A stretch of DNA of 18,004 nucleotides from JAYKJB01 sp035284745 [NCBI: Candidatus Sericytochromatia bacterium] (GTDB taxonomy: Bacteria; Cyanobacteriota; Sericytochromatia; S15B-MN24). Shown here piece by piece: positions 13,679 through 18,004 of the stretch. Within the stretch, counting starts at the first letter, position 1; every line of letters starts with the position of its first letter. The stretch covers positions 1-18,004 of the forward strand of contig JAYKIL010000033.1 in assembly GCA_035284745.1 (NCBI GenBank), read 5' to 3'. The translations under genes were made by a program, and so were the position numbers. Under the pieces are notes generated by a model. That model was given only the letters and a program-made list of their open reading frames with translations, was not told the origin of the DNA and ran no database searches.

Positions 13679-15331
13679 ATGACGACCCGCGCGCCGCGTA
13701 CCCAAGGTCCCGCCTCTCCTTTGAAGGTTGGGTCCGCCTTGTTAGCAGCCTGCGTACTCACTGGCTGTGAGTCTGCGATTCGCTCGGTCGGAACCCCGCA
13801 ACGTCCGGTGCTAGAAGCCAGCCAGGGGGCACGTGCCATACTAAGTCCCGGAGCGGCCGGGATTACCGTGACCATTGATGACCCCACCCAACTGCCTGAG
13901 GCAATTCGCAACGCGCAAAGCCTGAAGGTGGGGGTCGGCGGGCAGAATATTGTAGTGGCTCGACCGTCTGGAGGCTATTTCAGTTTTGTCGTTCCGGCGA
14001 ATACCCGCATAGAACCAGACACAGCAGGCAATTGGAAAGTTCTGTTTGTCATTGACGAACGTGACAGCCAACTCATCACGCTCAAGACGGGTTCCCCACT
14101 TCCTTTCTCCGATCCGCCCATCGTAGTCAACCCCAGTCCCGCGTTCGTGGTTCGCGGAATGGGCGTCAAGCTGACGGCCAACACCACAGCCAGCGATGGT
14201 GACTATCAATTTACCTGGTCCTATTCAAGCAGCGGGAATGCTCCTTGGCTTCCCATTCCTGCAACGGGTAAAGTCGCAGACTGGACCCCCACCCAAGGGG
14301 GCAACTTTTTTGTGCGCATCGATGCCGTCAACCGAGCGACCCAACAGGTCTACAGCACGGTATCAGCAACTCCTTTGGTCTTTGTCACGGAAAGCAAAGG
14401 GGTTATCACCACCGACCCACCGCGGGGAGGCATCGCCCGGGGCGAAAGCGTTCGCCTCAATTTCACCCCGCCCGCTGGCCTGGATGCGACAGATGCCCGA
14501 GTGACGTGGAGCTTTTCTGCGTCGCCCCAAGGCCCCTGGACCACACTGCCGACGAGTGGTTCTTCGATTTCATGGCTGCCTGCCAACAATGGCCCGTATT
14601 TCATCAAAGCGGACGTCATCGCAGGCGCCGATGGTTCTGTGAGCACATTTATCAGCCCCGAAGCAGCCGTTTTTGTCACAGAAAAAGTAGGTATCATCAC
14701 GGCCACACCGGGGTCTGTCACCCGAGGCGATCGGGTGGCGCTGAGTCTCAATATGAGTCTTCCCGCCCCACAGCCTGTTTCGTGGTTCTTTTCGCGAACA
14801 GGTGCAGGCCCCACTGCAACTTGGACGCCATTATTGGGAACAACCACTCGCAACGATCTGGTGGTGAATGAAGCCGGAAGCTATAGTTTCCGCGCTGACG
14901 TGGCCGAGCCGGGCGGATCCGTTCGTTCCTTCACCACAGCAGACCCTGTCGTCACAGTGACCGAAGGGCCTGAGCCCTTAATTACAACGGACCCGCCGAA
15001 TTCAGTGATTCGCCAAGGTGCCAGTGTCAACCTGAAGCTTAACGCCCGGGGCGTAGACGAGTCGAATTTCACCTACCTGTGGTACTACTCGCTCAATCCT
15101 CTCGGCGGTTGGACAGCCTTCTCGGTGACCGATGCCCTCGATTCCAGGAAAAAGAGCTTTTTGTGGAAAACTGAGCAGGTGGTGACGAATCCAATCACCC
15201 TGGCCACCACCCTGGTTCGGCAGCCCGCCGGTTCCTATTTTTTCCGGGTGGATGCCTTCGAGCGCAACGCGCCTCGCCGTGTTTACACTTTCACGTCAAC
15301 CAGTCCGATTGTCACCATCGAAAACCGGTAA
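13679..15331 (+). CDS. lipoprotein with four Ig-like repeats
   Basis: The 550-residue protein has a lipoprotein signal: a basic N-terminus, a hydrophobic core (17-28) and lipobox LTGC with Cys30 as the lipidated residue. Glu31 follows, so there is no Asp retention signal and outer-membrane sorting is expected. Residues 50-140 form a distinct beta-rich domain. Then come four Ig-like repeats of about 95-110 residues (roughly 146-238, 241-335, 338-428 and 434-548). Each has an early RG or RQG, a central W(F/Y)-S motif with a second Trp, then G-x-(Y/F)-(S/F)-(F/I)-(R/K)-x-D, and most close with VTE. Such repeats are structural or adhesive; no enzyme motif is seen. The ATG at 13679 has AGAGG at 7-nt spacing; an in-frame earlier start at 13622 would destroy the signal. 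It is the first gene of an operon, 15 nt before the barrel gene. Confidence 0.85.
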   Translation: MTTRAPRTQGPASPLKVGSALLAACVLTGCESAIRSVGTPQRPVLEASQGARAILSPGAAGITVTIDDPTQLPEAIRNAQSLKVGVGGQNIVVARPSGGYFSFVVPANTRIEPDTAGNWKVLFVIDERDSQLITLKTGSPLPFSDPPIVVNPSPAFVVRGMGVKLTANTTASDGDYQFTWSYSSSGNAPWLPIPATGKVADWTPTQGGNFFVRIDAVNRATQQVYSTVSATPLVFVTESKGVITTDPPRGGIARGESVRLNFTPPAGLDATDARVTWSFSASPQGPWTTLPTSGSSISWLPANNGPYFIKADVIAGADGSVSTFISPEAAVFVTEKVGIITATPGSVTRGDRVALSLNMSLPAPQPVSWFFSRTGAGPTATWTPLLGTTTRNDLVVNEAGSYSFRADVAEPGGSVRSFTTADPVVTVTEGPEPLITTDPPNSVIRQGASVNLKLNARGVDESNFTYLWYYSLNPLGGWTAFSVTDALDSRKKSFLWKTEQVVTNPITLATTLVRQPAGSYFFRVDAFERNAPRRVYTFTSTSPIVTIENR

Positions 15332-15346
15332 TACGAGGAAATCTGC

Positions 15347-16429
15347 ATGTCTGCCCTGATCGCCGCCTTGCTCTCAACACAGCCGCTGGCAGCTGCCCCG
15401 GCCCCTGTGCAGATGGCCTCCCCCCCCCTGGTCGGGTCAAAGACGCCCGCCAAGACCGTGCGAGGCCACGTGTGTGATGCAGCGTCTGGGCGCCCCCTTG
15501 CGGGCGCTCTGGTTCAGCAAGAGGGGGGCGTGGGATCGGTTTTCTCGGGAGCCGATGGAGGCTTCACGCTTCTCCTCGAAACGGGTGCTCCGGCTCAACT
15601 GACGCTGTCGGCCGTCGGATACGAACCTGCCACCCTTGCTTTGTCGGGAGCAGCCCACCAACCCCTCGAAGTAAAAATGGTCAAGCTGTCAGGATTTGTG
15701 CCGACCGCTCCGCAGCTTTCCCTCTCCCCAGCCGTCCACGCGTCAGACACCGCGCCTTTGAACACGGGGTTGATTTTTGCGTACCGCTTCCGCCAACAAA
15801 CCAGTCAGGCTGGAAATGCCAAAATTCAAGGCCTCGCCAACAACGACTATCGCATCGGAATGCGGTTTCGCTTGCGTCCCTTGCTTTTTGAGGCAGAAGG
15901 GGCTCACTACGAGACCCCCGTCGATATGGCGGGCTTCGACCGCACGGCCAATCCGGCATTCCGCCCCAGCACGTGGCAAGCAGGGGCCCGGATCGGTCTA
16001 TTGAACTCGTTGTTCCATCCCGACCTCGAACTTGCTGGAATGGCCGGTTACCGTTGGAGCAATACGGTTCCCAACAACAATGACGTTCCCTACACAGGAA
16101 GCGACATCGATTGGGAACAAACCCGGCAAGCATTTGGACCGGTCGGCACACTGGCGTGGCGCCCAGGTCGCGGCCCGCTGCACTTCGAAGGGAGTTATGG
16201 CTGGTATCCGTGGGTTCTCGCCACGGCCAAGGCCCCCGGACGTCCTTTCGGCTCGCAGTCCTTGTGGGACGCACGGGCCGTCGTCGGCTACGAAGTGGTG
16301 GCTGGCATGCGTATCGGTCTTGGCTATCAAGCGGAGCAATGGAGCGGACAAGGCGACGATCTTGCCCAAATTTACTCCTTACAGATGCACTACACACCGG
16401 GCGGAGCGCCCAAGGGCTTTGAACCGTGA
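15347..16429 (+). CDS. outer-membrane beta-barrel protein with carboxypeptidase-regulatory-like domain
   Basis: In the 360-residue exported protein, residues 1-17 act as a short signal peptide (ALLSTQPLAAA). Residues 38-113 match the carboxypeptidase-regulatory-like beta-sandwich (VRGHVCDAASGRPLAGALV, a GGF turn, then SAVGYEPATL), the domain that often precedes outer-membrane proteins such as SusC/TonB receptors. Residues 138-358 show alternating polar/aromatic beta strands such as LIFAYRFRQ and YRIGMRFRL, and the last strand ends near MHYTPG. This is consistent with a small barrel of about 8-12 strands. There is no plug domain or TonB box. GAGGAA lies about 8 nt before the ATG. The GTG of the next gene overlaps its stop by 4 nt. 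The function is unknown; a secretion or assembly partner of the TolC-like channel is likely from position. Confidence 0.75.
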   Translation: MSALIAALLSTQPLAAAPAPVQMASPPLVGSKTPAKTVRGHVCDAASGRPLAGALVQQEGGVGSVFSGADGGFTLLLETGAPAQLTLSAVGYEPATLALSGAAHQPLEVKMVKLSGFVPTAPQLSLSPAVHASDTAPLNTGLIFAYRFRQQTSQAGNAKIQGLANNDYRIGMRFRLRPLLFEAEGAHYETPVDMAGFDRTANPAFRPSTWQAGARIGLLNSLFHPDLELAGMAGYRWSNTVPNNNDVPYTGSDIDWEQTRQAFGPVGTLAWRPGRGPLHFEGSYGWYPWVLATAKAPGRPFGSQSLWDARAVVGYEVVAGMRIGLGYQAEQWSGQGDDLAQIYSLQMHYTPGGAPKGFEP

Positions 16430-17793
16430 ATCAGCGCACCTTTAGCTACCTCCTGGTCTGTAGCGCAGTGCTAGCCCCTGCGCATGCCTACGCCGCAGCC
16501 CCTGCCCCCCTCAGCCTCAGCGAGGCCGCGACCCTGGCGCGCACCAACAACCTCAGTGTCAGGCAGAGCCGACAAGCGATTCAGGTGACAGAAGCCGAAA
16601 AAGCGGTCACGCTGGCTAATTCCCTGCCATCGCTGTCACTGTCTTCCAGCGCCAACTACCAAGAACTTCCAGGGGCATCGCGACAGGCATTCTCCGGTGG
16701 AGGCTTTGGCAATATCGTCGGTTTCCCCGCCAATGGTGCGTTCGTGGATACGACCCTGAGTGCCAATCAGGTGATTTTTGACGCCTTCGCGACCCGTGAC
16801 CAAGTCGCCATTATCGATGCCAATACGCGGGCCGCTCACCTCGCGGCGGTGCAAAGCGAGCAAGACGTGATGTTGCAGTCAGCCATCGCGTATTTCGACG
16901 TCCTGCGCACGGAGGGGCTCGCGCGCGTCGCCGCAGAAGCACTCAAGCAGGCAAAAGAACTTTTGCGTTTAAGCGAGCTCCGTTGGAGAACCGGTACGGG
17001 AACAAAATCAGACGTTTTGCAACAACGTGCGCAGCTCGCCAATGCCACAGGCCAGTTTACACAAGCGCAAAACGCGGTCAACTTGGCCCGGCTGAATCTA
17101 TCCAATGTCCTAAACGCCCCTGTGAGCGATCGCCCCCTTGTGGCCCACGTCACCGTTCCCACGATTTCGGTTCAACTCGCTCGCGATCTCGAAACCGCGG
17201 TCGCTCGACGCACCGAAGTATTGCAACTTGAGGCACGTCAAGAAGCTGAGGAAACCCGCGTGTCACTCGAAAGCAGGGCCCTTTTACCAACGATGCAGGC
17301 CACCAGCCGCTATGCGCAACGTAACTTTAATGAAGGCCAATTCCTCGCGGGCGTCACTGTCAATTGGGCCGTCTTCGACAGCTTCAGGGCCCGCAACCGC
17401 ATGGCCTCAGCCGCTGAGCAGGCTCGCTCAACAGGCCTGCAACTGGAGCAAAGCCGGCAGCGCGTGGCATTGGAAATTCGGCAGCAATTCCAAAGCCGCC
17501 AAGAAGCCCGGCAGCGTGTGTCATCGGCGCGTGAAGGGTTGGCCGCAGCGCAGGAAGCCTACCGTCTTGCCTTGAAACGGTACGAGGCTGGGGTGGCCAC
17601 ACCATTTGAAGTCACCAATGTGCAAAACACGCACATTCAATCGCAAAACAACTACATTCAGGCCATCAACGACCTCAACACGGCCGAGGTTCGCTTGGCC
17701 CGCGCCCTCGGCTTCGACCTGGCCAACATGCTAGCCAAGTCAACATCCTCTGAGAAAAAGCTTAATCCTGAACCTGCAAAAACCGGTCGGTAA
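16426..17793 (+). CDS. TolC-family outer-membrane efflux/secretion protein
   Basis: The 455-residue protein is of normal TolC/OEP length. Residues 1-23 are a signal peptide ending AYA. LSLSEAATLARTNNLSVR (29-46) is the usual start of the mature OEP fold. Two long alpha-helical hairpin repeats follow, roughly 40-245 and 255-440, rich in Gln, Ala and Arg. Each contains the typical pattern of a helix leading to L-x-x-R-Y/W-(R/E)-x-G: LRWRTGTGTKSDVLQQ and LKRYEAGVATPFEVTN. It would form a trimeric outer-membrane and periplasmic channel for efflux or type I secretion. The GTG start overlaps the barrel gene stop (GTGA), so the two are translationally coupled. No membrane-fusion or inner-membrane pump gene follows; the next gene is on the other strand. 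Divergent MarR control fits an efflux role. Confidence 0.93.
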   Translation: MNQRTFSYLLVCSAVLAPAHAYAAAPAPLSLSEAATLARTNNLSVRQSRQAIQVTEAEKAVTLANSLPSLSLSSSANYQELPGASRQAFSGGGFGNIVGFPANGAFVDTTLSANQVIFDAFATRDQVAIIDANTRAAHLAAVQSEQDVMLQSAIAYFDVLRTEGLARVAAEALKQAKELLRLSELRWRTGTGTKSDVLQQRAQLANATGQFTQAQNAVNLARLNLSNVLNAPVSDRPLVAHVTVPTISVQLARDLETAVARRTEVLQLEARQEAEETRVSLESRALLPTMQATSRYAQRNFNEGQFLAGVTVNWAVFDSFRARNRMASAAEQARSTGLQLEQSRQRVALEIRQQFQSRQEARQRVSSAREGLAAAQEAYRLALKRYEAGVATPFEVTNVQNTHIQSQNNYIQAINDLNTAEVRLARALGFDLANMLAKSTSSEKKLNPEPAKTGR

Positions 17794-18004
17794 GCGCACG
17801 TGACGAGCCGTAAGCGGCGGGATCACCCGTTTGCAACTGCTGCTGCAACCGGGCGGCAAGCTGGTCCAATTCATTGAGCACGCGCTGTTGCTCAGGTGTC
17901 GCCGTTTGTAGGGCCGCAGCTAAATAACCGCGCAACGCGCGCAACTCAGCCTGGGCAATTCCATCTTGCCCCAACCGCACGTAGGTATATACCGTGGAAG
18001 CCGC
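17762..18004 (-). CDS. C-terminal end of an unidentified helical protein, cut by the window edge
   Basis: An open frame runs leftward from the window edge to a TAA at 17764-17762, giving 80 residues without an obvious own start. A GTG at 17980 is possible but the frame continues upstream to the edge. The visible part is helical, rich in Leu, Gln, Ala and Arg, and has a short polar tail. No family is recognised. Its 3' end overlaps the last 32 nt of the TolC-family gene on the other strand, which is an unusual tail-to-tail overlap. Confidence 0.6.
   Translation of the reverse strand, partial: AASTVYTYVRLGQDGIAQAELRALRGYLAAALQTATPEQQRVLNELDQLAARLQQQLQTGDPAAYGSSRALTDRFLQVQD

Noticed and set aside
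15681-16397. Long leftward open frame antisense to the barrel gene
   Set aside because: It is Arg/Cys-rich nonsense-like composition typical of a GC-rich shadow frame, while the forward strand has a signal peptide, domain and ribosome-binding site.

Overview
The window comes from a bacterial chromosome. Base composition is moderately GC-rich by eye, Shine-Dalgarno sites are clear, and genes are packed with short gaps and 4-nt start/stop overlaps. A TolC-family outer-membrane channel, a lipoprotein and a beta-barrel protein indicate a double-membrane (Gram-negative) cell. No rRNA, tRNA or other phylogenetic marker is present, so I cannot name the phylum. No CRISPR array, transposase, integrase or phage gene was seen.

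Left part (1-4423). The edge probably holds the first codons of a leftward gene. A small double zinc-ribbon (zf-TFIIB-like) protein follows. Next is a leftward pair, a Bax-inhibitor-1 family membrane protein followed by an unrecognised 383-residue protein. Then come a three-helix membrane protein that closely resembles the Pycsar effector family (PycTM/DUF5706) but has no nucleotide cyclase beside it, and an RmlD-type dTDP-4-dehydrorhamnose reductase.

Central part (4427-10459, all leftward). This is the most interesting block. A compact SNF2-family helicase is followed by a 703-residue protein with a coiled coil and two cysteine clusters, a 92-residue protein with one C-terminal membrane segment, and a class I methyltransferase-like protein. 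The last three are joined by a 4-nt overlap and a 7-nt gap. A 355-residue coiled-coil protein follows after a 187-nt gap. The layout suggests one functional unit acting on nucleic acid, possibly at the membrane. It matches no defence or repair system I can name. The closest recollection is the Bacillus yqhH/yqhG pair (SNF2 helicase plus partner).

Right part (10719-18004). A Pro-rich/Gly-rich membrane-associated protein lies leftward, with a perfect 16-bp hairpin behind it. An Atg22/UMF1-type MFS transporter converges on a MarR-type regulator. The MarR gene is divergent from a three-gene operon: a lipoprotein with four Ig-like repeats, a beta-barrel protein with an N-terminal carboxypeptidase-regulatory-like domain, and a TolC-family channel. 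These three look like an envelope export or efflux assembly whose inner-membrane parts are not in view. MarR probably controls it through the shared intergenic region, which carries a perfect 12-bp palindrome between two plausible promoters. The right edge holds the C-terminal end of an unidentified leftward gene that overlaps the tolC-like gene tail to tail.
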